The notes under the pieces are model-generated. The model was not told where the DNA came from and made no database searches. It worked only from the letters and a program-made list of their open reading frames with translations. Positions 15,557-23,942 of a stretch of DNA of 64,000 nt are shown one piece after another (the stretch's first letter is position 1; each line of letters opens with the position of its first letter). This stretch comes from a virus: IMG/VR virus record IMGVR_UViG_3300037882_004127, positions 1 through 64,000 of that record, one strand, 5' to 3'. A program made the position numbers and the translations under genes.

Positions 15557-15865
15557 TTAACGTTTAATATACAATCCATTCACGAATCTCTTGTCAACGA
15601 ATTTCTCTGATTTTTCTGTCCACCACGTAGGAATCTTTTCCAGACTTGGCCACCGCGCAAATTCAATCTTATCCAGAATGTAAAACCTTTGGTAAGCTTT
15701 GACTGTATCAGGCTCTTCACGGTCAAGCTGCTCTTTAAATGAACTAAAACAACGCGCGAATGGGGTTAAGCCACCATTAGGGAAACTTATGGACCGATAA
15801 TTATTCAATATCCAATTTAAATGCTGCGCCGCGCTTGTTTGTGGAACGCCCGAATCTGTGACCAA
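15557..15865 (-). CDS. hypothetical protein, 5' end uncertain
   Basis: Up to 102 residues from a TTG at 15865. The body reads as real protein (HLNWILNNYRSISFPNG, then IPTWWTEKSEKFVDKRFV). The first 49 nt lie over the end of the truncated methyltransferase in another frame, so the original 5' end may have been lost in a deletion that joined the two genes. Function unknown. Confidence 0.45.
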   Translation of the reverse strand: MVTDSGVPQTSAAQHLNWILNNYRSISFPNGGLTPFARCFSSFKEQLDREEPDTVKAYQRFYILDKIEFARWPSLEKIPTWWTEKSEKFVDKRFVNGLYIKR

Positions 15866-16116
15866 GGAAAATTTCCGATAGAAAAGTCGTAATGAAAATT
15901 AGTTCCATTCGTATATTCAAAAAAATCAATACCTTCGTCAATTTCACACCACGCGCTAACACAATGATCGGGGAAATTATTATAGAAGGCCCCCTTCCCA
16001 CGACATGGGTCTAATATGGAACCGTAAGGTTTAAAATGTTGAATGATGGCTTTGGCTAAATAATCGGGCGTAAATACCTTATCATTTCCGTTACGAGGAA
16101 CTAGAGGATTGCTCAT
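15817..16116 (-). pseudogene. N6-adenine methyltransferase, truncated
   Basis: 99 residues. SAM-binding motif I (SILDPCRGKGAF), an acidic SAWCEIDEGIDFFEY segment and the catalytic-type motif SIGNFPWSQIRAF are present, as in short phage adenine methyltransferases. The usual second half (about another 80-100 residues) is missing: the frame ends a few residues after the FPWS block. Probably inactive, or complete only with the overlapping downstream frame. Confidence 0.6.
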
Positions 16117-17072
16117 TTTGTGCCTTTAATTTCTTCCCAAGTTTGTTTAATTACATTTTCAAGTGACATAAAGGGCTCTTTATAGCCAAATTCCTCAACT
16201 AATTTTCGATTATCACTCTGCGTAAAATACTGGTATTGATTTTTAATCGCATCGGGTAATGGCATAAATTCAATCAAATCTTTATTTAGCCCGCGCGTTT
16301 CGAGCACACAATCGGCAATGTCCAACCAAGTCCGCGCCTTTCCGCTACCTAAATTCACGATTCCCGAAAGTTCCATTTCTAATTCGGCGATATAAATAAG
16401 AACCGCGCAAACATCCCAGACCGAGACGAAATCCCTCGATTGAAAACCCGATTTAATTTCAGGCCGCAAACTTTCAAACAATTTAATTTTATTCTCCGGG
16501 GTAATATCTTGGGTTAGCCAGCGATAAACCACAGAACTCATATCTCCCTTAAACCTTTCGCGCGCGCCACCGAAAACATTGAAAAACCTCGCGCTCACTG
16601 TTCGCGGGCAATTTCTCTCAATAATATACTGGTCAACAGATAATTTCGAGTAGGCGTAAAAGGATTGTGGTTTTAAATCGTAAACTCGTTCGGTAAAGTC
16701 TTTTTCTTCGGAACCATAGACCGAGGCGCTACCCGCGAAAATGAATTTAACCTTATTCTTGTTGGCTTCCTTAATCAGGTTAACCGAATATTCATAATTT
16801 TGCGCCCAAACTTCGGGGGAGTTTTCAGCCTTAGTACTGCTGTTCCCGCCCATATGGAAAATAACATCACAATATTTGATATGATTTGTAACTTCGTGGG
16901 GCTCTAAAATTGGTCGATTAAAACGTAAGCCGACAATATTTTGCCATTTTTTTGTCCAATTATAGTCGCTTACATAAATGTTATAATGGCCCTTATCGTT
17001 TAAAGCCTTAATTAAGGAGGCTCCTATAAAACCCATACAACCTGTTATTAAAAATACTGGTGACTTGTTCAT
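16113..17072 (-). CDS. hldD: NAD(P)-dependent epimerase, HldD (ADP-heptose epimerase)-like
   Basis: 319 residues, extended SDR. Rossmann motif GCMGFIGASL at residues 11-20, SASVYG and YAYSKL (the Tyr-x-x-x-Lys pair), then SGFQSRDFVSVWDV, NLGSGKARTW, and late MPLPDAIKNQYQYFTQSDN, which matches the C-terminal pattern of ADP-glyceromanno-heptose 6-epimerase. It overlaps the nucleotidyltransferase gene by 4 nt. The actual sugar nucleotide could differ from ADP-heptose. Confidence 0.75.
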   Translation of the reverse strand: MNKSPVFLITGCMGFIGASLIKALNDKGHYNIYVSDYNWTKKWQNIVGLRFNRPILEPHEVTNHIKYCDVIFHMGGNSSTKAENSPEVWAQNYEYSVNLIKEANKNKVKFIFAGSASVYGSEEKDFTERVYDLKPQSFYAYSKLSVDQYIIERNCPRTVSARFFNVFGGARERFKGDMSSVVYRWLTQDITPENKIKLFESLRPEIKSGFQSRDFVSVWDVCAVLIYIAELEMELSGIVNLGSGKARTWLDIADCVLETRGLNKDLIEFMPLPDAIKNQYQYFTQSDNRKLVEEFGYKEPFMSLENVIKQTWEEIKGTK

Positions 17073-17500
17073 TTATTTAAATTTTGAATTATTTGTGAGG
17101 TTGAAATTCCGGGCAGTCTTTCAATAATCACTGTTCGCCCGCCCCATTGCTTAATCTCTTGCGCACCAATGATTTGCGATTCATTATAATCCGAACCTGT
17201 GATGAGAAAATCAGGTTTAACCATCATTATCAAATCAATAGGATTGCAATAAAAACCATGAACCTCATTGACTAAACGTGATTCATAAAGAGCGCGTCGC
17301 CTTTTAAGCCAAGAACTAAGTGGTTGTCGTTTTTTATAATCTATAATGTAGCCGTCTGAATTTAGTCCGATAATCACTTGACCAGTCGGGCCAACTAATT
17401 TGCGCATTTCATTTAATAGAAAGAGGTGGCCTGAATGAGGAAGATTATCGGGGGTTGAATCAAAAACTCCGGCGCAAAACGCTGTTTGAATTTTATTCAT
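17069..17500 (-). CDS. cytidylyltransferase-fold enzyme, HldE C-terminal domain-like
   Basis: 143 residues. Nucleotide-binding GVFDSTPDNLPHSGHL with an insert relative to the usual GxFDxxHxGH, IIGLNSDGYI, a LITGSDYNE segment and the terminal LPGISTSQII. These fit the adenylyltransferase half of HldE (heptose-1-phosphate to ADP-heptose). The matching kinase half is at 55 kb. The insert before the HxGH motif is unusual but keeps the catalytic residues. Confidence 0.7.
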   Translation of the reverse strand: MNKIQTAFCAGVFDSTPDNLPHSGHLFLLNEMRKLVGPTGQVIIGLNSDGYIIDYKKRQPLSSWLKRRRALYESRLVNEVHGFYCNPIDLIMMVKPDFLITGSDYNESQIIGAQEIKQWGGRTVIIERLPGISTSQIIQNLNK

Positions 17501-18263
17501 ATTTTTTCCATCCCTTATATTCAGAAAGTCGATTTTTATTTAAAAGTCTCATTGAGCCAGACGATAATTCATTATCTCTACAAAATTTTTCTAGATTAAA
17601 TATCTCTCTTTTGTTTCCGTCTGGGTCAAAAAAATAGTAGGTCTTTGGTCCTATTTTCACTCCCTTTTTACCCCACATTGGATTTTTCTCTCCGATCCTA
17701 GCTTCGCTCATTTTTAATTTTGTTTCATCAGGCAACTTTCTATCTCTTTGGAAATCCCTCATCTTAAATTTGGCTTTTAAGTCATGATTTTTCCCATAAA
17801 AATGATTATCCTCCCCCATTGAAATACTCCTCAGATATGCTTTCTGCTCTTCTGACAAAGGGCCTCTTTTATGCCCTAGTATGCTCCCAGCGGTTGGCAA
17901 TATGTTAAAAGCTTCCTTGTTGGCAGCTATTCCATAATAATCAATATATTTCTGTTCCGCGCGAAGTAAATCTTCTTTTGTCTTTTCCGTCTCTTCTAGT
18001 CCAAGAAAAACTAAATTTTCTGCTCCATATTTTTTTAAATAATGCAAGAGAGGCAAATTGGGGTGAGAATCAAGCTCTAAAGAGGATTGATGTTTATAGT
18101 ATCTTCCTTCAACATCTTTAGAGGAGCCTACGTAAATAGGAGTTTCAAAACTTTTTGTTTGAACTAAACCCGAAAAAGCATAAACACCAATATAATTCAT
18201 GCCGCTCTGAAAAGCATTGTAGTTCCCCGACATCAGAACGATTGGATTGCACCCGCTAATCAT
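17493..18263 (-). CDS. GIY-YIG homing-type endonuclease with NUMOD3 motifs
   Basis: The GIY-YIG domain begins MNYIGVYAF (18200) with IYVGSSKDVEGRYYKHQSS. Two NUMOD3-like repeats follow (around GEDNHFYGKNHD and MSEARIGEKNPMWGKKG) and a C-terminal DNA-binding part ending NRLSEYKGWKKYE. The start at 18263 overlaps the stop of a small HTH gene (ATGA); 18200 is the other likely start. It is inserted between the HldE-C-like gene, which it overlaps by 8 nt, and the cupin gene. Confidence 0.8.
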   Translation of the reverse strand: MISGCNPIVLMSGNYNAFQSGMNYIGVYAFSGLVQTKSFETPIYVGSSKDVEGRYYKHQSSLELDSHPNLPLLHYLKKYGAENLVFLGLEETEKTKEDLLRAEQKYIDYYGIAANKEAFNILPTAGSILGHKRGPLSEEQKAYLRSISMGEDNHFYGKNHDLKAKFKMRDFQRDRKLPDETKLKMSEARIGEKNPMWGKKGVKIGPKTYYFFDPDGNKREIFNLEKFCRDNELSSGSMRLLNKNRLSEYKGWKKYE

Positions 18264-18433
18264 TTTACCAACCATTTCAAGTCGTTTTCTTTAATTAGGA
18301 TTTTTCGTTCAGAGATTTTATAAGTCTTTAGCTTGCCGGATTTTACCCACCTGTGGAGCGTCATAAGGGAAATATCAAGAAATCGGGTAGATTCTTTGAG
18401 CGTTAAATAATTTTCATTGTCTATTGTTATCAT
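18260..18433 (-). CDS. MerR/excisionase-type HTH protein
   Basis: 57 residues: YLTLKESTRFLDISLMTLHR then WVKSGKLKTYKISERK, the helix-turn-helix plus wing of small HTH_17/excisionase proteins. Its TGA overlaps the first ATG of the GIY-YIG gene, so the two are translationally coupled. It may regulate or target the nuclease. Confidence 0.7.
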   Translation of the reverse strand: MITIDNENYLTLKESTRFLDISLMTLHRWVKSGKLKTYKISERKILIKENDLKWLVK

Positions 18434-18475
18434 AAGTTAATTAGGGATACACTAGATTGTAATGAAATTATAAAT

Positions 18476-18862
18476 TCATTTTTGGCTAGCCCCTTTGCCT
18501 ATCCGGTATGAATCAAATTCATGGTGTTTTGAAGACGCTTCGAGTATGGTCGCCGATGTTTTCGCCGTTAATTTATGTGGGTTTCCCGCTGGAATGTGGA
18601 TAATATCACCCGAACGTAATTCCTTCTTGAGTAAGTCCGCATTCGCTAAATCATAATACTCCATAAGTAGTTCACCATCAAGTACATACCACGTTTCTTC
18701 CTTGAGAAAATGCTGGTGGAAACTAAAATCCTTCCCAGCATCGAAACGTAAGATTTTCAGGCAGTATTTTTCAAAGTTTTTGACCCAGTATTCCGAGCCC
18801 CAAGATTTAATGTGAAGTTCACCCGCTGGAAAACTGATTGGTTCTATTGGTTTAATGTCCAT
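18476..18862 (-). CDS. cupin-fold protein, mannose-6-P isomerase/sugar epimerase-like
   Basis: 128 residues, one cupin domain: FSFHQHFLKEETWYVLDGEL provides the HxH...E metal site and GDIIHIPAGNPHKL the second histidine. Such proteins isomerise sugar phosphates or act in nucleotide-sugar routes. Its place beside the HldD-like and HldE-C-like genes points to the same sugar pathway. Confidence 0.7.
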   Translation of the reverse strand: MDIKPIEPISFPAGELHIKSWGSEYWVKNFEKYCLKILRFDAGKDFSFHQHFLKEETWYVLDGELLMEYYDLANADLLKKELRSGDIIHIPAGNPHKLTAKTSATILEASSKHHEFDSYRIGKGASQK

Positions 18863-18864
18863 GT

Positions 18865-19107
18865 TTAAGTTAGTTTATATGCAATAACCGGTTTAACCCG
18901 CAAGAATAATCCCGAGCCAATTTCGCCCGAACCATAAATCGGTTCAAGCTTTTTCGTTTTAACCGCGCGATTAAAACATTCTGAGTTAACAAATTGATCT
19001 AAACCTATATGCTCCTTAATTGCACGCCGCTCTGCTTGGCCGCCCTCTGATTCAACAAAAGCAATTATTTTTTCGCGCATTTCTTTAATTTGATTATTCT
19101 GTTTCAT
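18865..19107 (-). CDS. small winged-helix-like protein
   Basis: 80 residues, helical start (IKEMREKIIAFVESEGGQAE), then RRAIKEHIGLDQFVNSECF, which reads like a DNA-binding helix pair, and a short beta wing (SGLFLRVKP). The call as DNA-binding is tentative. Confidence 0.45.
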   Translation of the reverse strand: MKQNNQIKEMREKIIAFVESEGGQAERRAIKEHIGLDQFVNSECFNRAVKTKKLEPIYGSGEIGSGLFLRVKPVIAYKLT

Positions 19108-19282
19108 AGTATCCTAGTTTAATTAAATTTTTTAAATCCTCGGCGGCAGTCAGTAATCCAGCGGCAGAATAATAATTATTCCAATTTTTCTCTATCTCGT
19201 GCTCTTTTAACCGAGTATTCGCCCAACCCTCCCATGATTCGGCAAGACGAATCAACTCTTTTGTTTTAATTGATTTAATCAT
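19094..19282 (-). CDS. hypothetical helical protein
   Basis: 62 residues, helical, two tryptophans near the middle (ESWEGWANTRLKEHE). Overlaps the downstream gene by 14 nt. No family recognised. Confidence 0.5.
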   Translation of the reverse strand: MIKSIKTKELIRLAESWEGWANTRLKEHEIEKNWNNYYSAAGLLTAAEDLKNLIKLGYYETE

Positions 19283-19285
19283 TAT

Positions 19286-19819
19286 TTAGAGTGGGGTTAA
19301 AAACCGCTCAACTTTCCAAGCATCCGGCAATTTCTGCCCAAGCCATCTATACTTGCGAAACATAAACCTAATGCCGCGAGCATACCATATATAAGGTCGC
19401 ATATACCATTTATTCAATAAAACCGTGCGTTCATTTTGTGCATCCCAAAATTCTTTTTCACGCGCCTTTCGTTCAGCATTCGGTTCAACCTCAAATTTCA
19501 CCAACTTAATTTCCGACTCCGCATTGAATGAATACTGATATTCAACCCAATAGTCATTTGACTCTTTATCAAAGGATGTATAAAAATTGATTAACTGCGG
19601 TTTACGAACCACCCTCACCTCAACTGCGCCGGGACCATCGGAATAAACTTCCTCGCCAATTGAGCCGTCACCGTAAATTGTATAATGATCCATCCCAGAA
19701 CTTAAATCTTTGGTTTGGAAATCCCCTTGATAAATCTCGTCTACTGTTAGTTCGCCCAAATCGGACGGCATCGGGAGACTGAAACCTCGGTGAATTTTGA
19801 TAGTGTTGAAAATTCCCAT
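19286..19819 (-). CDS. hypothetical protein
   Basis: 177 residues, beta-rich in the middle (KPQLINFYTSFDKESNDYWV), with a helical, Trp/Arg-rich C-terminus (WYMRPYIWYARGIRFMFRKY). No motif found. The start overlaps the stop of the upstream gene by one base. Confidence 0.55.
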   Translation of the reverse strand: MGIFNTIKIHRGFSLPMPSDLGELTVDEIYQGDFQTKDLSSGMDHYTIYGDGSIGEEVYSDGPGAVEVRVVRKPQLINFYTSFDKESNDYWVEYQYSFNAESEIKLVKFEVEPNAERKAREKEFWDAQNERTVLLNKWYMRPYIWYARGIRFMFRKYRWLGQKLPDAWKVERFLTPL

Positions 19820-20055
19820 TATTTTCGCCCTTTCATCGCATCATTTTTCATAGCCCAATCAGACCTTTCCTTCATAATATTCGTATCAGCGGATAAATTA
19901 TTTACAATTCCACGCAACTCTGAAATCACATTCACGGCGTTATTTAGTATAGCCACGGCATCATCTCGTTCAAGGGAGTCATCCTCAATTAATTTGTGAA
20001 TATAATTAATGTCAAAATTATGGGCCAATAACCCGCGCATTGATTTAAGTCTCAT
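19819..20055 (-). CDS. hypothetical helical protein
   Basis: 78 residues, all helical with alternating charge (DDAVAILNNAVNVISELRGI). No motif. Sits between the HAD gene and the 177-residue gene. Confidence 0.5.
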   Translation of the reverse strand: MRLKSMRGLLAHNFDINYIHKLIEDDSLERDDAVAILNNAVNVISELRGIVNNLSADTNIMKERSDWAMKNDAMKGRK

Positions 20056-20073
20056 ATTTAATAGATTACTAGG

Positions 20074-20625
20074 TTAAACGCCTTGGGTCAAGATTAATTT
20101 CAACTCGGCTATCCGTCGTGCGGCTTCTTCGGTTTGGCTGGGGTGAAGTTCTGACCAATGATAGAACATCGCATCCTTATGGGCGGCAAGCCATTCGGTT
20201 CCGTTGGGCTCCATTTTATCGTCCACGAGTAAACGCCCCGGTCCAGACATATAAGATTTTGAGCCCTTATTCATCCACAGGCGATTTTTATGTTTTTTGA
20301 AAAAACGATCTATAAATTCGCACTTCCCACTAGCCACTCCGTGGTTAAGAGAGCACTTAGTTAGAAAAATCCAATCAATACCACTTTTATCAACCATATC
20401 CACCAAATTAAGCGACCATTGATATAAGGGTAAATTTGCAAACCAATTATGCGTTCCAAATTCGGTCCAGAAATTTTTCTTTCCGCCCGCTAATTCATAA
20501 ACCAATTCATCGCTCGGCATGTTGTCCGCTTCACACGGAATACCTAATTTTTTGCAAGCTGTTGGTTTAAAGGGGGTTAGGAGCCCGTCCACGTCCAAAC
20601 AGATTAAATTTATTTTTTGAGTCAT
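20074..20625 (-). CDS. HAD-like phosphatase
   Basis: 183 residues. Motif I is LICLDVDGLL (DxDG), a FLTKCS segment stands at the motif II position and GRLLVDDKMEPNG at motif IV. This is the layout of small HAD phosphatases in phages. Given the neighbouring heptose-type genes it could act like GmhB, which dephosphorylates heptose bisphosphate, but the motifs do not prove that; a nucleotidase is also possible. Confidence 0.6.
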   Translation of the reverse strand: MTQKINLICLDVDGLLTPFKPTACKKLGIPCEADNMPSDELVYELAGGKKNFWTEFGTHNWFANLPLYQWSLNLVDMVDKSGIDWIFLTKCSLNHGVASGKCEFIDRFFKKHKNRLWMNKGSKSYMSGPGRLLVDDKMEPNGTEWLAAHKDAMFYHWSELHPSQTEEAARRIAELKLILTQGV

Positions 20626-20627
20626 GT

Positions 20628-22247
20628 TTAATTCAGTAATAATTGATTCTCCCCAATCCTAAACGAGTGATTAAAGAATTTTTGCGCAATTTCGGGGCTA
20701 ATGTCAACTTCTTTCGCGGCTTCTTCCTCGGAACCTAACCATTTCAACAATTTTCCCGTCTGAATATTTAAAGCGTGAATAAAATCTGGATTAAACGAAA
20801 AATGTAAGTTCCTATTATAGAACGCTTTAACCTTGAAAAGAAACTCCTTTTGCCCGTTTTCCCCCTTAAAATGATAATTAACCGCTTCGGACGAATCCCA
20901 TTGATAGGGGCGCGGCTTATCTTCTACTGGAACAAAACCTAAATTATTCGCAATAACGAGCAAATCACCAATAAAATCCGCCGCATGAGGCTCTAAACCA
21001 GTGCTACATGGGGAATAGCCCTTAACCAAACCGCCGCACCTCTCTAAGACCATTCGATGTCCGACCTTTAATTTCACATGGCTGACCTCATTTGATTCAT
21101 CGCGATAATAATTGTAACGGAATTGATTCTCCGAGAAGACCCTTCGATTTGAAGAATAATTCTCAACATTGGCGAACTCAAGTAGTCTTTTATAAACTTC
21201 AACTAATTGACTGTCGAATTTTAGATTGGCGTTCCGTATCACGTACAAAACGACTGCGTAAGCATTATCTGAATTAAAATCAATCCCGCTACTTTTATTT
21301 GTTAGCCCAAGTATCTGATCGCGCGAAGATTTTGTCAAAAGCCTATTAATATTTTTCATGCCGTCGAATAAACGGTTCCAAAATAATTTCTTCTCACTCG
21401 CCAACTTCATCTTTAAACTCGCGATTAAGCCAGCCTTTGTTATCTCGAATTCCTTCAATAAACCATTATCAAGGGAGCAAATGGCGGAATAATTCTTTTG
21501 TAAATCGGACATTCTTTCATTATACAAGAAAACGAGGGCGTCAATGAGGTTGCGACCCGCTACCAATTGCTCATTCTTAATTTTATCCTCCAAAGGATCT
21601 TTTAAAACGGGCTCCGGGTATTTGAAGTTATCATTAAAGAATCGCGCGAATGGATCGTTATCTTCAGAGTATCTTTGCCCCGTCCTGATTAGAAGTAAAT
21701 TCACTTTGGCCCGCGCCTTTCTATCTTCAGACTCCATGAAATCAAAAGATCCTAGAGTTTCTGGATTTAACCCGCGCGCTTTAATTTCAAATTGAATATC
21801 TTTATTGTCGGCCCATCGTTCAGGAATCACCAAATAAAGTAAACAGTTAGGAGGCGATTCTTTAAGGATTTTTATTGTCCATTCAACATACTCGCTAAAG
21901 GGACAATTCGAATAAATAACATCTAACTCTTTGTCAAATAAGTTGATATGCCAGAAGTCACAACCAAGAATGAGGTAGCTAGGGTTTAAATTACTTAAGT
22001 GAGTAGATGATTTCTCAATGGCGTAAATTGAATCGAATATACCTAATTCCGCGAAAGCATCTAAAACTTTTCCTCCACCTGCGCCTATGTCCACAACACT
22101 CTTTAACCTTTTATAATGATCCTCATTTATGGATTTAATTGATTTCGCGGCGCATTCAATAATGGAATTCATCGTTGGGTAATATTCATAATCTTCTAGG
22201 GAATCTTTTAATAGATTTAGTTCTTTATTAAACTTCATGGACTTCAT
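20628..22247 (-). CDS. SAM-dependent DNA methyltransferase, DUF4942-like
   Basis: 539 residues. SAM motif I SVVDIGAGGGKVLDAF near residue 49, acidic YAIEKSS, and a catalytic-type YSNCPFSEYVEW near residue 110 in the place of an NPPY motif. The long C-terminal region (with YNRNLHFSFNPDF) resembles DUF4942 proteins of phages and plasmids. A TnpB element lies right at its 5' end: joining the flanks of that element adds 25 in-frame residues from an ATG at 23657, so the present ATG may be a restart site. Confidence 0.7.
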   Translation of the reverse strand: MKSMKFNKELNLLKDSLEDYEYYPTMNSIIECAAKSIKSINEDHYKRLKSVVDIGAGGGKVLDAFAELGIFDSIYAIEKSSTHLSNLNPSYLILGCDFWHINLFDKELDVIYSNCPFSEYVEWTIKILKESPPNCLLYLVIPERWADNKDIQFEIKARGLNPETLGSFDFMESEDRKARAKVNLLLIRTGQRYSEDNDPFARFFNDNFKYPEPVLKDPLEDKIKNEQLVAGRNLIDALVFLYNERMSDLQKNYSAICSLDNGLLKEFEITKAGLIASLKMKLASEKKLFWNRLFDGMKNINRLLTKSSRDQILGLTNKSSGIDFNSDNAYAVVLYVIRNANLKFDSQLVEVYKRLLEFANVENYSSNRRVFSENQFRYNYYRDESNEVSHVKLKVGHRMVLERCGGLVKGYSPCSTGLEPHAADFIGDLLVIANNLGFVPVEDKPRPYQWDSSEAVNYHFKGENGQKEFLFKVKAFYNRNLHFSFNPDFIHALNIQTGKLLKWLGSEEEAAKEVDISPEIAQKFFNHSFRIGENQLLLN

Positions 22248-22266
22248 GGAATTGATGAAAAGGAAA

Positions 22267-22286
22267 CTCTCGAATTTATTTGAGAG
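22267..22286 (+). repeat. left-end hairpin of TnpB element 2
   Basis: CTCTCGAAT pairs with ATTTGAGAG around a TT loop, nine pairs including one G-T. The string CTCGAATTTATT recurs in the right end near 23567-23578. Confidence 0.65.
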
Positions 22287-22334
22287 AGGAGTTTTCGCAT
22301 AAAAGGTTAAAAATTTTCACTGTATGAAATAAAA

Positions 22335-22363
22335 TAGACAAAATTGGTGTATTGAATTATAAT
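22335..22363 (+). promoter_or_regulatory. promoter of TnpB copy 2
   Basis: TAGACA 22335-22340, 17-nt spacer, TATAAT 22358-22363, then 14 nt to the GTG start at 22378. Same hexamers as the promoter at 5121. Confidence 0.65.
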
Positions 22364-22377
22364 CAATAAGCTAACCC

Positions 22378-23541
22378 GTGCCCAACTTAACCTACAAGGC
22401 AGAATTGCTTTTCCAAAGTCAAGAGGATTTTGGGAAAATTCTTAATGTGTTAAAGGCTGAGCAGCAAGTATTTAACGAAGCGTCCAAAATCCATTATGGA
22501 GACGGTTCAAAACGAAAAAATAGCATTGTTGAGCTTCACGCTGGATTTTATAGCAAATTTAGGTTAGCTCATCCTGAAATTCCATCACAAATTGTTATTC
22601 GTGGGGAACAAGCATGCTTATCGGCTTACCGTTCAATTAAATCCAATAAACACGAAATTCATAAGGCAATAGAGAAGAAGAATTTAAGCATTAGGCTAGA
22701 TAAAAGAATTTATACTTATAAAGAAGACAAAATTAAATTAACCTCGTTAGACAAGCGTGTCACCGTAGATTTTAAGCGCTACCCAAAAATCGAAGAAATG
22801 CTAAAATCTTATGAATTTTGCGATCCACTTCTATTTGAACGAGACGGTAAAATCTGGATAGCTCTTACATTTAAAGTTCCCGCAAAACCAGAATCTATTG
22901 AAAAATTAGCCGTGGGCATAGATTTGGGTGTGAATCGAGTAGTTGCTACCTCTGAGGGTAAAATATTTCAGGATAAAAAATTTAACAAAACAAAAAGAAA
23001 ACTTCGATTTTTAAAGCGCCGACTCCGGTCAAAGGGGACAAAATCGGCAAGACGGCACTTAAAGAAGATCCGCCACAAAGAGGCAAATCGAAATAATAAT
23101 CAATCTCATCTATTAGCGAACACCATTATTAGCTCGACCAGCGCAAATGTTTTGGTTTTGGAAGATCTGACGGGTTTAAAAAATCCCAAGAGTAAGAAAA
23201 AGAAAATGAGTAAGTCTAATAATAATAAAATTGGGCAAGTCCCTTTTGCTAGACTTAGAGAAATTTTGACCTACAAGGCACCCATTTATGGGAAAACGGT
23301 TTTACTTATTGACCCAAAATTCACGAGTCAAATTGACTCAAGAACAGGGTTAAAGGATGGGTTAAGAAAAGGCAGTAGATATTACTGTTCGGACGGAGTG
23401 ATATTGGATGCAGATTTAAATGCGTCAATCAATATCACTAAACGTTCAAAACTCCCCGTTTCACTCGGTAGAAATATCGAGACTTACGGGCAGGCTGTTG
23501 TCACCCAGCCAATTGTATTTAAGTCGTTTAATTCTAAGTAA
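22378..23541 (+). CDS. tnpB: TnpB-type RuvC nuclease (copy 2)
   Basis: 387 residues with GTG start. RuvC I is VGIDLGVN (Asp near 182), RuvC II VLVLEDLTGLK (Glu near 262) and RuvC III DADLNASINI (Asp near 346), with the arginine/lysine-rich KRRLRSKGTKSARRH helix between. The TSQ block is followed by IDSRTG and YYCSDG, so three of the four zinc-ribbon cysteines are gone. The stop lies inside a hairpin. RNA-guided nicking or cleavage activity is expected for the family, not shown here. Confidence 0.88.
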   Translation: MPNLTYKAELLFQSQEDFGKILNVLKAEQQVFNEASKIHYGDGSKRKNSIVELHAGFYSKFRLAHPEIPSQIVIRGEQACLSAYRSIKSNKHEIHKAIEKKNLSIRLDKRIYTYKEDKIKLTSLDKRVTVDFKRYPKIEEMLKSYEFCDPLLFERDGKIWIALTFKVPAKPESIEKLAVGIDLGVNRVVATSEGKIFQDKKFNKTKRKLRFLKRRLRSKGTKSARRHLKKIRHKEANRNNNQSHLLANTIISSTSANVLVLEDLTGLKNPKSKKKKMSKSNNNKIGQVPFARLREILTYKAPIYGKTVLLIDPKFTSQIDSRTGLKDGLRKGSRYYCSDGVILDADLNASINITKRSKLPVSLGRNIETYGQAVVTQPIVFKSFNSK

Positions 23542-23591
23542 TTAGAATTTTATGCATTACAAACACTCGAATTTATTCGTGGGTAGGTGAC
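23531..23591 (+). ncRNA. right end / putative omegaRNA 3' end of TnpB copy 2
   Basis: Two hairpins: ATTCTAA 23531-23537 with TTAGAAT 23542-23548 around GTAA (the tnpB stop lies here), and CGAAT 23568-23572 with ATTCG 23575-23579 around TT. The block ends TAGGTGAC at 23591. The guide would be the flank from 23592, which belongs to the interrupted methyltransferase gene. Confidence 0.5.
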
Positions 23592-23657
23592 CGAGCTATA
23601 CCATTCGTGGTCTTCTGATAAATCTTGAAGTTTCTTTAAAGTGGATAGATAGGCCAT
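23550..23657 (-). pseudogene. 5' fragment of the methyltransferase gene cut off by TnpB element 2
   Basis: From ATG 23657, 22 codons (MAYLSTLKKLQDLSEDHEWY plus two serines) run up to the element edge at 23592 and then 13 codons of element sequence to a stop at 23550. The 22 codons join in frame to the DUF4942-like methyltransferase if the element is removed. The motif LSEDHEWY also resembles LEDYEYY in the present methyltransferase N-terminus, so a remnant of a second copy is another reading. Confidence 0.5.
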
Positions 23658-23687
23658 TTATTTAATTTAACAAAACAAAAGTAAACA

Positions 23688-23942
23688 TCAAGCCTTTTTA
23701 TCACCAAAACCAATAAATTTAAATATTTTCAAAAACGTTGCCTCATTCCCGGCCCAAGTCATTCCTCCTCCACCATGTTTATCATCATTATGATTACTCC
23801 AAGTGATTATTTCCCCTTCAGTTAAAACGCCCCCTTCCTCCTCTTCGCCACCAACTTGCATTACTGTATGCTCAACGCCTTTATGATTTTCCGCTGTTAA
23901 GGCAAACCAACGGGAACCTTGTTTAATGTTTTTATTATTCAT
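23688..23942 (-). CDS. hypothetical protein, acidic and Gly-rich
   Basis: 84 residues with a strand-rich first half (GSRWFALTAENHKGVEHTVM), an acidic loop and an HNDDKHGGGGMTW turn. The histidines could bind metal. Starts 4 nt inside the upstream gene. No family recognised. Confidence 0.5.
   Translation of the reverse strand: MNNKNIKQGSRWFALTAENHKGVEHTVMQVGGEEEEGGVLTEGEIITWSNHNDDKHGGGGMTWAGNEATFLKIFKFIGFGDKKA

Larger units (their letters stand above)
22257..23591 (+). mobile_element. IS200/IS605-type TnpB-only element (copy 2)
   Basis: The element holds one tnpB and no tnpA. Left boundary is placed after TTGAT (22252-22256). The left end has a 9-bp hairpin, and the right end has a related hairpin and finishes GGTAGGTGAC-like at 23591. 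Both hairpins contain CTCGAATTTATT. Removing 22257-23591 leaves an in-frame join into the methyltransferase gene. Exact ends are inferred. Confidence 0.6.
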
